Below are positions 30,064-41,769 of a stretch of 64,000 bases of DNA, one piece after another. How positions within the stretch are numbered: position 1 is the first letter of the stretch; every line of letters begins with the position of its first letter. A program made the translations under genes and the position numbers. A model generated the notes under the pieces. The model was not told the origin of the DNA, did no database searches, and saw only the letters and a program-made list of their open reading frames with translations. Source of the DNA: Isoetes taiwanensis (Eukaryota > Streptophyta > Lycopodiopsida > Isoetales > Isoetaceae); NCBI GenBank assembly GCA_021234155.1, contig JAJEKV010000060.1, positions 6,410,323 through 6,474,322 of the forward strand, read 5' to 3'.

Positions 30064-31882
30064 TCCTATATTATAATGTTATAGGGTGTTGTATCCCGCC
30101 CTAATCTGGATGGTGGAGATTCCATCTAGCTGTTGGACGGTCAGATTTTGTAGTTGCGTTGAAGCCCGCGGCATCATCTGCTTGCAGCTCTGGGCTATGG
30201 CGAATAGGTTTTTGGGTTTTTGGAAAGGGAACACAACGAACTAATTCAAACCGGACTAGGTTCGGTGAAATGGCATTTTGGCATGTATTTTTTTTATTTG
30301 ATGCATATTTTTTATATGGTGGACGGATTCGCAATTACAGAAAGCAGGGAGCTTTCTGCTTTCTGGCACCAGTATGCTATTTCCTCGGCTTTTGCAAACC
30401 ATGGGGCCCTTGCCGTTGCTTTAAAGAAGGGGCCGGATAGCCAAATCCGACACTCCGAATCACTGGTTACCTCTCTCAAGCTTAGATAAATTCATATTCC
30501 AGATCCACATACCGGCCTACTTCGTGTTTAAATCGACCCGAGGGTTCACATTTGAGGACACAATTTCTCATTTGAAGCAATCTTTGGCCAAGGTATTGGT
30601 GAGATATTATCCCTTTGCAGGGAGGATGAGAACAAATCCAGAAACAAATTCATGGGAGGTAGAATGCAACAATGCAGGGGCAATTTCCAAGATCTCAAAA
30701 TAGACAAAGATCTAAAGGACATCCCTTATAGCGATACAAATATGGCTGTGAAGCATCTAGCTTCAAACATCATTCCGGCAGAAGAAGACGGAGTTCCTAC
30801 TCTAAACATTCAGCTAAGAAAAGAAAAGCTTTATCTCCATATCCAAAGAGCTGGAAAATCTTCTTTTTGGCAATAGTATATAAAAGCATTTGTCGCCATT
30901 GTTTATTCTAGGTCACAAGATTCAACTGCGGCGCCATAACCGTGGGTGTAGCTTTCATCACCTGCTAGGGGATGCTCATGCGGTGGGATTATTCATGCTG
31001 GCTTGGACATATATGGCATCTGGAAAAGATGTAGAAAGGGCCAAAATCGAACCGATTCACGACAGATCCGTGATCGTGCCCAGTACCCAAGAAGATAAGG
31101 TTTTCTTCTCTGCCTTTTGGTCTTATGTTCCCATCTCATGTGTCTCTGTAGTAATTTACATCTATACACTTCTGTTCTGATGTTCAGAATTGAAGCTTAG
31201 GCATTGGAGTTTCCTGGTCTTTCCTTTAGTTCTGATAGGTATCTTGCTGTTATGAGCAAGATACCTAATGGTGTCACCTAATGGTGTCTTATGGGAGTTG
31301 AGGATGCGGGATTCAGTTAAGGCTTAAGCACTAAGGTCTATCTAGGCAGATATAACAATATGGTAAACATAAGTTGTATTTTAAATGAATAATATTTCGG
31401 TGTCAATGTAAAGAATGTAAATTTAAGATCTATATCATGGAAAAGTTGCTCCATACCAAGTGGTGTATGCTTAAAGCTCTGTTTGCTGAGTCAGTATGGC
31501 TTATGTTTTGGTGTAAGCCTAATGCGACTATGGTTGATCATTACACGTAAACATCTGGCTATATGCACTAATGATATTCAGTTGATATTCTCATTTTTTT
31601 AGAATAACAACACTTAGTTGGTGTTGTTTTTGGAAACATCACCAGTATTTCTTAGTCGTGTGTTTGAAATGTGAGTAGATGTTAATTGCTATGTTGTGTA
31701 TCCTTTCTCTCCAATGTAACACTAATAGTTCCATGTTTAAAGAAATTTAACGTAAACCAACCTTTAAACCTAAAAATCTATATAACTCATTCCGAGTATT
31801 GTTCAAGTAAACAATCACATTGAGTAATCATAAAAGATGAACAATCACATGTAAAGCCCACCAACGGTGGGCAATTTACTAG
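30064..31882 (+). mobile_element. Helitron carrying a BAHD acyltransferase fragment
   Basis: The 5' end is A|TCCTATATTATAATG at 30064. The 3' end has hairpin GCCCACCAACGGTGGGC (31856-31872) and terminal CTAG at 31879-31882, with host T at 31883. The termini match the two Helitrons at 5756-12235 and 6964-9674, with compensating changes in the hairpin stem. It is non-autonomous, with no Rep/helicase. Confidence 0.85.
30430..31130 (+). pseudogene. BAHD acyltransferase fragment captured in a Helitron
   Basis: The plus-strand frames read LSSLDKFIFQIHIPAYFVFK, then a KQSLAKVLVRYYPFAGRMR block typical of BAHD N-terminal domains. A DIPYSDTNMAVKHL segment and, with a frame change, FNCGAITVGVSFHHLLGDAH and AVGLFMLAWTYMASG follow. 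HLLGD carries the HxxxD catalytic signature of BAHD enzymes (CoA-dependent O/N-acylation of alcohols and amines). At least three frame changes or stops disable it, and the DFGWG half is missing. The closest subfamily cannot be named from this fragment; gymnosperm taxoid-type transferases are one candidate. Confidence 0.8.
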
Positions 31883-32034
31883 TACTTAAAAGTGACATAC
31901 AGAGTTTGCTTCCGAATGCAATATCTGAACCGAACCGTGTCTCGACTTATCCTGCATTCAGTACATTCAGCTCCATCGTGAAGTCAAGCACTCCAACCTT
32001 CAACAAATACACTATCTAAAAAACTATCCACCGA

Positions 32035-32656
32035 CTATTGAACTATAAACATCTTCAAGGTCTTCTTTACATTGTCGGCGCTCTTGAATATGGCAATGAA
32101 CAGATCAATTGCTAAATTTATCTTCACATGCCCGCAGACTCCTCCCTTCTCCTTCAATGCCGTGAACATTTCCTGCGACAACTTACTCCGTGCTAATAAG
32201 ATAGAAGTGGCATCCAGAGGCCTGCAGTATAAATCGGACAGGTTGGGCAATGGAAGCTCAGTTAGCTTGGATCTTCGTGGAGAGTATTCATACCTCCAGA
32301 ACCATATACCCCTTTCTCTGAGCTGTACTGGTGTGCTACCTTCGAACAACAAGCAGCCGATATCTTGGTGAAAGCAATGGAGTACACTACTTATCGAGTG
32401 TGAAGAGACAGTGTTCTCCACATCAGATATACACAAACCTGAGAGAATAGGAATGAACTGGATAAGTAACTGAACTAATTTGAATATGGATTGCATAGAA
32501 CCATTGCATTCTAGGGAAAGGATCTTATGCATAAATAACATCATCCAACACAAAGAGGAACCTCCCTCAAACTCCATCATAGATTGAGACCACGAGAGAT
32601 TGTAAGGCACACTGCTAGGAAAGTGCAACGACCATGAGATGAGGTGGGATGCCACT
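32035..32656 (-). CDS. Terminal exon of an unidentified gene
   Basis: An open frame of 206 codons ends at a stop at 32035. A clean acceptor (TTCCCTCTATACAG followed by TGGCATCC) lies at the right edge, so this is probably the last exon of a gene extending rightward. It reads SLCWMMLFMHKILSLECNGS, then helical, leucine-rich stretches, then ERGIWFWRYEYSPRRSKLTE and KLSQEMFTALKEKGG. I cannot assign a family. The length, lack of frame changes and splice site support a real exon. Confidence 0.45.
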
Positions 32657-33980
32657 GTATAGAGGGAAGGGGCTCAAGAAACCCTGAGACAATTGGACTG
32701 TATAAGGCAAAGAAGGCATGAAAATTGGACACAAACAAGATCTATGGTCACCACCAAAGCACATGAAATCAAAATTGTAGAACCAACGTATCAACAAAAT
32801 ACAGAGAATACCTAACGACAAGACGCTATGGAAGTAAGAACAAACATACCTAACTTATATTATTCATGCAGAACCCCCTAATAAGAAAGACCAAAATCAT
32901 GCACCATGGAATGCATAAAAAGAGAAGACATCAAGACCGGACATAGTCAACTAGCTAACAAAGAGCACCTGGAACTAAAATTCAAGAATCACCATACCAG
33001 CAGTGAACTACAGTGAATACTATAATGACAAAACACTACAACAAACAAGGACTCAAAACCAGGGTAAATTTTAATGGCCCTAAATGTTTTTATATTCAAA
33101 TAAAGATTGGCTAAACCTATGAAAAACAAAAGTTCTTAGATTTTTTTCTTGGCGAAATTTGATAAAATAAAGCCCTTTACTTATCTTCCCACTTGGCTAA
33201 AATGTAAAATTTATATGACATGAAATTATGATGGCGAATTTTTCTTGGTCCCCAGCTAAAGTGCAACTATTTAACTTCAAACTTTGAGCACTGATTAGTA
33301 CATGAATGACATTGGTTCAATATGCTTCTTTTACAAAATGATAACAAGGTTGTTCAAAGTATAATTCATAAGGAACAAACAATATTGTTTGACGGAACAT
33401 GCGTGTTTAAGTTGGGGTCAAATGCATCCAAATGGTGAATCTGGTGATGAAGCACTTTAGGGTCAACAATTGCAAGAAGAGATCACTACTATTTAAAGCT
33501 TAAAATGCGCATCATATAACATTCTTCATAGCATTTAACCTAAACAACTTATAGATACAAATTCAAAATATGATTGAGGTAGCTAATGACAATTCCTAAA
33601 TGAAAGAGGTCCCTGAATAGAATTGGCATGGCTATTTGAATTGATCAGGGTTATCCCAATCAACTTTAGAGAAGGCGATTCAGTACATCATGCAGCAAAC
33701 AATCCTGGCTAAACTCTAAGCATTCGGAATTTACCCCCTTTTGGAGTGGCTAAATTATATCTTTTCTAAAAAAATTGCCTTTATAAACTTTAGCCATGAA
33801 ATTTGACAAAAGGTCTAAAAAATCACCATTTGGCGAATTTTAGCCACTCTTTATTACCCTGCTCAAAACCTAAACATATACGCTACATGCATAACCAGTT
33901 CAAACAAACTTTCAAAAATAGAAACAACATAACCCACGGGAACAAGACGATAGGGACCCCGAGACACAAGAACAAAAAGG
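32657..33980. other. Possible intron or intergenic DNA, no gene recognised
   Basis: This is AT-rich and without domain-bearing frames. It could be the intron preceding the exon at 32035-32656. I see no second exon with confidence. Confidence 0.35.
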
Positions 33981-34877
33981 TTTCATAAGGTGACAGAACA
34001 ATTATGAATTAAGAACACCGGCAGACGATGCCACAGAGTCAGCGAGGATGGGATCAACGCCAAGATGAGAAATGGATGAAGAAAACTAAGTACAACATGA
34101 AACAAGAAAAAATACCATTTACGAATGCAAGACTACGGACCACAAGAACCACTACAACATGCACGAATCTGCGAAGATGCAACCGCATTTTGAAATTTAA
34201 AATGCAGGCCAAAAGGGAGAACGTCGCGAGAAGAAGGGAACACCAAACAACTCCTTTAGTCTTTAAGAGGACAACACAGAAAAGGCATGACGACTGGACC
34301 AACAAGGCAAGAAGAACTATGTCAAATCAAGGGGCAGACAAAGGAGGGAATCAAGACAATAGCAGAGCAAAGATGTATTTCAAGGGGTAAACTGGAAACA
34401 AGAGCAAAGGAACAAACATAGGGTGAAAAAAGATAAACAGGAGACCAGAATGAAATGGATAGAAAAAGGGATCGAGAATAGAGAAACAAAGCAAAATGAG
34501 ACAAAATGGCTGAGGACACAAAAATGGAAATAACTGAAGGCCCTCAAAGGCACTAATAAGACACTAAGAATCTATGACAAAGAGCGAGTATAGACCCTCA
34601 TAAGGGCATCCAAGAGAACCACTGAGAACATATGAGAATATTGGAGTAAAAGAACAAATAGAGCAACAACAATAAATAGCAAGGACTAAAATTCATGGAT
34701 GTATACCCACATGCATAACAGATCCAAGCGAATTTTCAACGTAGAAACAACGATAGGGACCTTGAGACTCAAGAACAATCCAGAGGACTGGACCAAAGAA
34801 CCCATTATGGTGAGAGAAAGATGGAGAAAGATGGGTGCTATATGACATCGTCGGAAGAAGCAGAATTAAGAGAACAA

Positions 34878-35432
34878 CATTAGAGGTAATTTGAGATCTC
34901 CTTTTGTCCCCATAAGAATCCTCCAATAGAATGAGTACTCTACATCAAACTGCAATTAATGCAGCATTAACAACTTCATTGCTGTCGTTTTTTCCCTATA
35001 ACTTTTGATCTACTCATGAAAATGCTGCGGCGTTTGTTGCATTAGATGCAGAATGAAAAGATCTTTCAAGTGATATATGGTTATGATGTATTTCAATACA
35101 AGCCATATGTGTTAACCTTAAAAAATATGGTTTTTTGCTCTTTTCTTATATATTTACATCCCAAAAGATATAACAATGGGTTATCATTAGAAAGATTTTG
35201 AGGAGACGAATCCATTGCCACAAATAGTGTTCGAATCGGAGTTTTTGATCAAAAGTTATAGTAGAAAAATGACACTGCAAAAGTTAGTTAGAACTGCATT
35301 AATTACTGCTGCCACATAATACTGGAATAAAATACACTGGAGCTCTTCTCTTATTGGACAGTTTAAAAAGCTGATGTGGCTTTTTAAGCATCCCTTAATG
35401 GGACAAAATGAGATCTCAAATTACCTCTAATG
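34878..35432. mobile_element. MITE-like element, 555 bp, with TIR CATTAGAGGTAATTTGAGAT
   Basis: The left end CATTAGAGGTAATTTGAGAT and the right end ATCTCAAATTACCTCTAATG are reverse complements. Both continue inward through TCTC(C/A)TTTTGTCCC. Weaker inverted similarity extends further (TTAATGCAG; CTATAACTTTTGATC). No coding capacity. I could not see a convincing target duplication, so the superfamily is open. Confidence 0.7.
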
Positions 35433-35559
35433 ACTTGGTGAACAACATGCAAATTTGGTAGACGAGGGTAATCCGGTCACTGAGACCAACAAGAATAAAA
35501 AAGGCTAAGCAAGGTGGATACAACAACTGGGGTCAACATAGTAAAACGACATAATGATT

Positions 35560-36238
35560 GGACACCACCAGGGCATCTTCAGGTTCCTCAACCACAGTGG
35601 AGAAGTGTGTGGATGTGGACATGGGATAAATTGCTCCACCCTAAAGTGTCAGCGTTGCGATGGCAAATTCTCCATAGATGTGTTCGAGTGAATGTCTTGG
35701 TTCACAAGATGAATCCTAGAGTCTCGGATCGTTGCCCTCTCTGTGGCCAACGTGTTGAAACTATTGAATACTGCTTCTTCTTGTGTGATCATCTACGGCT
35801 TGCTTGGGAGTGGTTGTTCACTCTTTTCAGGGTGTCTCTCACTAGCCAGGAGATCCTACTTGCACTTTATCCCCCTGTTTGGCCTAGCTTGCGTAAGCGG
35901 GCATTTCATCTTGCTTCTAGTTGGATTTTGTGGTCTATTTGGCAGAGGCGACGTTTGTGGATTTTCCAAAGTGCACACATCTCTGATCAGCAGCTTCTCC
36001 ATTGTGCTCAGCAGAAGATCACTAAAGCTTATCGTTGCTCATCTCTAGCTGATGATAAAAAAGAGATAATTTGGCAGACGTATTTACGGTGTTCTTCTTA
36101 TGCATAGACGGGTGTTTTTGCCTAGTTGGGTCAGCCTATCCACTAGGGTTTTATTCCTGTCTGTGCATTGTGTATTGTGCCTTTGTCTTGTCAATAAAAA
36201 GAGCCTCACGTCCTTTAAAAAAAAAAAAAAAAAAAAAA
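35560..36238 (+). mobile_element. 5'-truncated LINE: zf-RVT C-terminus, 3' UTR, poly(A)
   Basis: The plus frame reads WRSVWMWTWDKLLHPKVSAL, a zinc-binding RVT domain (CPLCGQRVETIEYCFFLC with DH following) and WILWSIWQRRRLWIF, then ends AYRCSSLADDKKEIIWQTYL and a stop at 36107. A 3' UTR with GTCAATAAAAAG and an A(22) tail at 36217-36238 follow. It interrupts the duplicated repeat described here. A second copy of the same LINE family is at 63666-64000 (minus). Confidence 0.9.
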
Positions 36239-36862
36239 GCACTATGATGAGTCAAGAGGCGGGCAAAGGAGGGAGTCAAGACAATAGAAGAGCCAAGACG
36301 TTTCAAGAGATAAATTGAACAAACAATGAGGAAAGGGACAAAATGCAAAATGAAAAAAAAAAAAGAGGAATGCGAGATTATAATGAAATGGATGGAATAA
36401 GGGACTAGAAATAGAGGAACAGAGCAAATTGGGACAAAGGAGCTAAGGCCACAAATGCAAATAAAGCCCTCGAAGGCATTCACGAGAAACTAAGAATCAA
36501 TAATAAAAGAGAAGAATATGGGCCCGCATAAGGGCATCCAAAAGAACAATTGAGAACATATGAGAAACAAGCATGCACTTATCTACCTGTACATACACCT
36601 AGAAACAAAGCTCAAGAATCTTAGAGCAAAAAAAGGAAGCAAAGCAAATGAAATGGATGGAGAAATGTGATAAAGAAAAGAGGCACTAGAAAACCCCTCT
36701 AAAATGGAAAGGCGAGGGAAATAAATTGGGCAGTCGAACAAACTACAACTGAAAAAAAGACCAGGGAAAAAGTACGAGTGAGAGGAACAAATCATGCATG
36801 TGATAGTGCTGAGAAATCATGAGACAAGAATGCTAAGAGCAATCAGACAGATGGGACGCCAT

Positions 36863-38345
36863 GGATCCAAGCTTTCTTTGGCACAAGCCTGCTATAGCGC
36901 AGGCTTTCTTTGATCTTTTCTCCTATAAAAGCCTTGTGTCTTCCTGCATTCCTCATCGGCGTTTCCTCTGAGCTGAATCTTGTTGTTGTATGGAGTTCCC
37001 CCCCTCCCACCTCTTACTCTCCTATATGGGTTTACTTTTTGTTCAGTGTTGGCCGATGGGCTTTTGCATTTTTTCCCAGCGTAGCACATGGCACTTCTGG
37101 AGGGCACCAAGGAAGGAAGGAAGGAAGGAAGGAAAAATTTTTAACGTCCACGGAACCCAATCGGGTTATGGGACCGAGTACATAAGGGACCGAAGTCCTG
37201 GACCGAAGTCCAAACAAGCACATGGGCCGAAGCCCTTAAACCAAAGCACAACGTGAGGCAGAACACAACCATCATGACCCGGATTAAAAACCACCTGGGG
37301 AAAAACCGTTGCCAGGATGACTATGGCTGCTCACCGATCCAAAAATCCATGCTGTTGCACAAGCAACAAGCATACCTTCATACCTCCAGCAGACAAGGCT
37401 TCACCAAGCAGCTCCGAACCGTAGCCTCTTCACAACTGGGTGCTGGAAAACAGACGCCCCCAACGCCAATCGCCCAGACGCGCAGGGAAGGCGGCGCTCA
37501 GAAAAACCGCTCAGGGAAATCGCCCATCGGAGGTGCCTCCTCACCCATCCTCCAGCCCTGCGCCAAGGCGCCAGCACCCCCAAGTATGCGCGCAGGCGGA
37601 CATCCACTCAGGCACACACAGGGGCGCCATCCTTCACTGCCGCTGCTCCGACGCCATCCATCACTGCATCTGCTCGGGCAGGCCTCAGGCAGCGCCTCAG
37701 GCAGGCCCCTCTGGGTCGGGCCTATATTTTATCTTATCTCTACAAAGTGGGACTAGAGATACAAGAGCACAATATCAAAATGGAAAAGATGATCCATGAG
37801 GATCCCCAGAAACCACGAGGCTATGTCGAGATAGGAAAATCTAGGCTCGACCCAGAGGCATATAAAAAGCAGCTTCATGACATCAGTGAGCTCCAAACTG
37901 CAAGACCGAACCATATGCGACTATTAAAGGTGTTAGAAGCCATCCATGGGCCAAGAGTCAGCAAACTATAAAGGCGGAATAGAAATACAAGAGCATAATA
38001 TCGAAAATTGAAGAGATGATCCATAAATGATCCTCGGAAGCCACGGGGCTACGCCGAGATAAGATAAAATATAGGCCCGACCCAGGGGGGCTTTCCCCTT
38101 GGTGCCCTCCAGAAGCGCCATGTGCTACGCTGGGAAAAAATGCAAATCCCATCGGCCAACACTGAACAAAAAGTAAAACCCATATAGGAGAGTAAGAGGT
38201 GGGAGGGGGGAACTCCGTACAACAACAAGATTCAGCTCAGAGGAAACGCCGATGAGGAATGCAGGAAGACACAAGGCTTTTATGGGAGAAAAGGCCAAAG
38301 AAAGCCTGCGCTATAGCAGGCTTGTGCCAAAGAAAGCTTGGATCC
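36863..38345. mobile_element. Long-TIR element, 1.48 kb (TIRs ~250 bp)
   Basis: The left arm 36863-37113 (starting GGATCCAAGCTTTCTTTGGC) is the reverse complement of the right arm 38090-38345, with over 90% identity by eye. The ends are GGATCC. The interior has an inner inverted pair (GGCCTATATTTTATCTTA at 37717; TAAGATAAAATATAGGCC at 38058) and a direct duplication (GATGATCCATGAGGATCC-like blocks at 37790 and 38010). A (GGAA)n tract lies at 37112-37133. Long TIRs suggest a MULE or foldback type. No 9-bp target duplication is visible, and no transposase. Confidence 0.8.
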
Positions 38346-38359
38346 AAAAGCAGAGCTGG

Positions 38360-39110
38360 CGCCAAAACTGACGTCCCTTTCCCTAGAATGATGGTTCTCT
38401 TCTATATAAGAAGAGAACTACATACTCACAATTTGCTTCTAACCGCGGGAAAGTTCGTCGCTTGCTTATTTTTTCTTTTGCCATATCTGTTGGAGTGTAT
38501 ACATGCCTTACTTGTACAAATAATATTATCCCTTTGCCTGATCCAAATCCGACCACCAAAGCCTTCCAATGTGCAGAAACATCATTTCTCCTGCATCTTT
38601 TGACTCGCCATTCACCTCGCATTGCAGGTTGGAGTGTAACAAAGCTCCCGGTCGACACCACGAAGTTTTCAAAATCATTTCCGACTGTGATAGAGCTTAT
38701 AGCCATCTAGTCACAGAATTCAAATCAGAATGTGGAGCGGAATCGAAATACTAGGAAAGGCTACGCGATTTTACCTTGATCGAAGTTTTCTGTGGTCGAA
38801 ACTCCCTTTGGCACAGGTCGAAGCAGTTCCCGAGTAAACCGAAGCTCCCTTGGCGCGGGCAATCGATATTCGCGCAAACTTTGTTGAGGAAAACACCTGA
38901 GCGGGAATTGAGGACGGGAGTTAACGGTCATAATTGCCACGTGTGTAATCTGACACCCGAAGCTACAGGCACGGATATTACCGAAGCTACGTGCAGTTGA
39001 CACCTGGAAAGGTGAAACCAAGACTCGGTAAAAAAGTTCTGTACAAGCTCGGCTCCCCATTGGCTGCGAGCTTTTTGACGTAGCATCGAGTAAGGGCCCT
39101 TATTTGACCT
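38360..39110. other. Unassigned stretch
   Basis: Open frames occur on both strands (for example 38383-38706 minus). I recognise no domain. Short repeated CCGAAGCTAC/CGAAGCTCCC motifs occur near 38840-39000. Confidence 0.35.
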
Positions 39111-39120
39111 CAAAAAAACT

Positions 39121-39820
39121 CTAATGGGGGGAGAGGGGACAACCTTGACGCACTCCAATACTACTGATTACCGGCTGTCCTGACAATGTGATACAGCTTG
39201 AGCATGCCTCGTATAGCCTATACACTGCATTCTGCAAGTCAAGGAGAGTCCCCAGCTGTCGCAGTCTGTCCCATAACCTGTCCCGGGGCACCGTGTCAAA
39301 AGCTTTTGCGAAATCCACGAAACAACAGTACAGGTTTTGTCGGTGATTCCTGCTATCCTCAACCAATGTGCGCAGAGTGAAGATATGATCAATGCTGGAA
39401 TGCCTGGGACGGAAACCTACCTGTGTGAGAGCTCGCATATCTGCCTCCTCTACCCATATTGTCAGCTGCTGCTCAAGGATGCCAGCCACAGTTTTGCAAA
39501 GAAAGAGCTGACCATAATAGTACGATAGTTGGCCGGGCATTGAAGGTCTCCTGCCTTGTATATGGGCACAACTCTACTAGTGGTCCACTGCGGAGGGAAG
39601 CCTTCTTGCACTTGTTGAATAATGCCGTGAGAACAGGCACCAGTGGAGGCCCAGCCCATTTCAGAAGTTCTGCCTGCATGCCATCTAAATCTGCTGCCTT
39701 TCCATTAGCTAGACGTTATAAGCCCATGATGACATCCCCCTCTATGATGACCAGAACCATGCCTATCTGTGGAGGGACTGGTGTCCGGCCCCCGAGCGGG
39801 TCGTAAAGCTATTGAAAGTA
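39121..39820 (-). pseudogene. Non-LTR retrotransposon reverse transcriptase fragment
   Basis: The minus frames read DGMQAELLKWAGPPLVPVL (RT fingers), TTSRVVPIYKAGDLQCPANY and, after a frame change, KTVAGILEQQL. They continue GFRPRHSSIDHIFTLRTLVE, FVDFAKAFDTVPRDRLWD (motif A) and SIGVRQGCPLSPH (motif B), then stop. The YxDD catalytic block and all 3' parts are missing, so the copy is dead. It appears different from the zf-RVT LINE tails elsewhere in the window. Confidence 0.88.
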
Positions 39821-40276
39821 CTGTACCCATTGTTACGAGGTGATGTTCCCTGTGGGCTGTGCAGTCTTGCTCAAGACCCTTCTCCAGAATGACTTGGGGT
39901 GCCGATCCAGGAGACCAAACATCTGTTGCTGATGAATGACAATTGCCAACATAATGTTAGATGTCAGAGCAATATCCCCAAAAGGAAGGTAACAAAGCAA
40001 CATAATTAAAAAAAAAGGGGGAGGGGAGGTGGGGGGGGGGGAACAAAATCACAACTGGCAACAATCGATAAAATATAAAATCGAATTTTTTTTGCATATT
40101 GCCTAAAATGAGCTCCTCACGAATTCATACAACAACTCTTTGTACAGAACTCCTTTGGCCACTTTGCTACACTTCATACAGAGCTCCTCGAGCCACGGCA
40201 ACTGTCCTTGCTTCTTTTTCTCATGACTGCGGCATTTGTTTAAATCTAGGTGTGACAACACGTAATATTGGTGGTG

Positions 40277-40812
40277 GCACTTTTTTCCTTTTTATACTGA
40301 CATCCACAATAGTAGTATTCCTCCACTAAGAAAATTATAAGTTAACCTCATAATTCCACCTCGCACTATGTGACAATTTAAAACATGTTGTGTCAAAAAA
40401 CACATTGTTGCCTCAGGCAAAGAAGAATACCCATTTCTAGACTAATTTTAACAAAAAAAAAAGGCATAACTTTTGGCTTAAAGTTGTCATACTGCCCAAT
40501 TCAATTATGTAGATTTTATAAGTTTTTGAATTGGTTAGCTAGCACTTTTTTCCTTTTTATACTGACATCCACAATAGTAGTATTCCTCCACTAAGAAAAT
40601 TATAAGTTAACCTCATAATTCCACCTCGCACTATGTGACAATTTAAAACATGTTGTGTCAAAAAACACATTGTTGCCTCAGGCAAAGAAGAATACCCATT
40701 TCTAGACTAATTTTAACAAAAAAAAAAAAAAAAGGCATAACTTTTGGCTTAAAGTTGTCATACTGCCCAATTCAATTATGTAGATTTTATAAGTTTTTGA
40801 ATTGGTTAGCTA
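40277..40812. repeat. 265-bp tandem duplication
   Basis: Two adjacent copies start GCACTTTTTTCCTTTTTATA (40277 and 40542) and end ATTGGTTAGCTA. They appear identical except for the internal A run (9 versus 15 A), which implies a recent event. The similar short frames in each copy are shadows. Confidence 0.95.
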
Positions 40813-41597
40813 ATGACTCAATTGTAGCTCAAGTACTTGCAATTTATAATGCTCTATACTTCAACTTATCAAGCAAGTTGCATTTTGTTTTTCAGAATTA
40901 TCCAAACAAAATCACGTGATGATTGCAATCCATCTAGCTACATAACATAAATGAAGTTGGAAATACTAAACACAGCACATTCGAGTTTTCAAGATGCATT
41001 ACAACGTAAGGTTTATGTTGCAAAATTTGACAATGGTTCAAATTCAAGAAGCATCCAACACTATTTTCAAATGCAACAAATGGTTTTGCTAGATAATTCT
41101 CTATGCATACCAGGTTCTTATAAGACTTTCAACAAAAGAAGTCTTTGAAGACAAGTAGACTTCTCAATCGTTTGCTTATGAAGAGGAAATTTGGCACATC
41201 ACCAATTTATGGAATTTACATTGGTAAGAAAGAAAAAACTTGAAATTTATTATGGCATTGTATCAATTGATGGAGTAATTAAAATGGCAAGACATTCGCA
41301 AAATTAGATAGATAGAAGAAGCTCGGCGTTTGAATCAAGGAATTATGTCCTGCTGGGAAACTCTTGTGCAGATTTAATTCTCCTGAATGACAACAAACCT
41401 GCCTAATTCTCATTTATTATATATTTTATTTTATGGTCTAAGAAGCCCCTGCCTGCAATAGAAACATGTTAAGAATACAAAAACCATATATATTGCATTC
41501 TCAGATATAATAAGGCACAGAATTTGAAATAGAGGCAAATATGTATCTCATTTGCTATAGAATACATCTCTCATGGCTATATATAGAATAGAATAGA

Positions 41598-41760
41598 ATA
41601 GTTTTTTTAACGTCCACGGAGACCAATAGGTCATGGGACCCATACAATGGGCTAGTACAATCATTACTACTAGGATTAAAAAACCCCTGCCAACACCTAG
41701 TCTGGCTTCAGCATACTCGGGCTGCTGGATTTTCCATTTACAATCTTTGATTATAATGCC
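41598..41760 (-). repeat. Insertion related to the 37130-37330 segment
   Basis: TTTTTAACGTCCACGGA..CC, GGTTATGGGACC/GGTCATGGGACC and GATTAAAAA(C/A)CCCTG-like blocks occur here and at 37136-37310. The T run next to a (ATAGA)n tract suggests the 3' tail of a minus-strand retroelement, perhaps a SINE or LINE tail. Confidence 0.5.
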
Positions 41761-41769
41761 ATGTCTTAT

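Larger units (their letters stand above)
33990..36620. repeat. Diverged duplicated repeat, two copies, the second split by a LINE
   Basis: 34270-34650 (GACAAAGGAGGGAATCAAGA, CATAAGGGCATCCAAGAGAA, CTGAGAACATATGAGAA) is matched by 35500-35560 plus 36240-36570 (GGCAAAGGAGGGAGTCAAGA, CATAAGGGCATCCAAAAGAA, TTGAGAACATATGAGAA). Identity is perhaps 75-80% by eye. A further related block (ATGCATAAC..., GATAGGGACC(C/T)(C/T)GAGAC) occurs at 33890-33980 and 34705-34790. The family is unknown. Short purine-rich frames are by-products. Confidence 0.7.

Noticed and set aside
37253-37799. Proline/serine/arginine-rich ORFs of 119-167 codons inside the long-TIR element
   Set aside because: They are open in two overlapping frames with the biased composition of GC-rich repeat DNA. 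No domain is recognisable.
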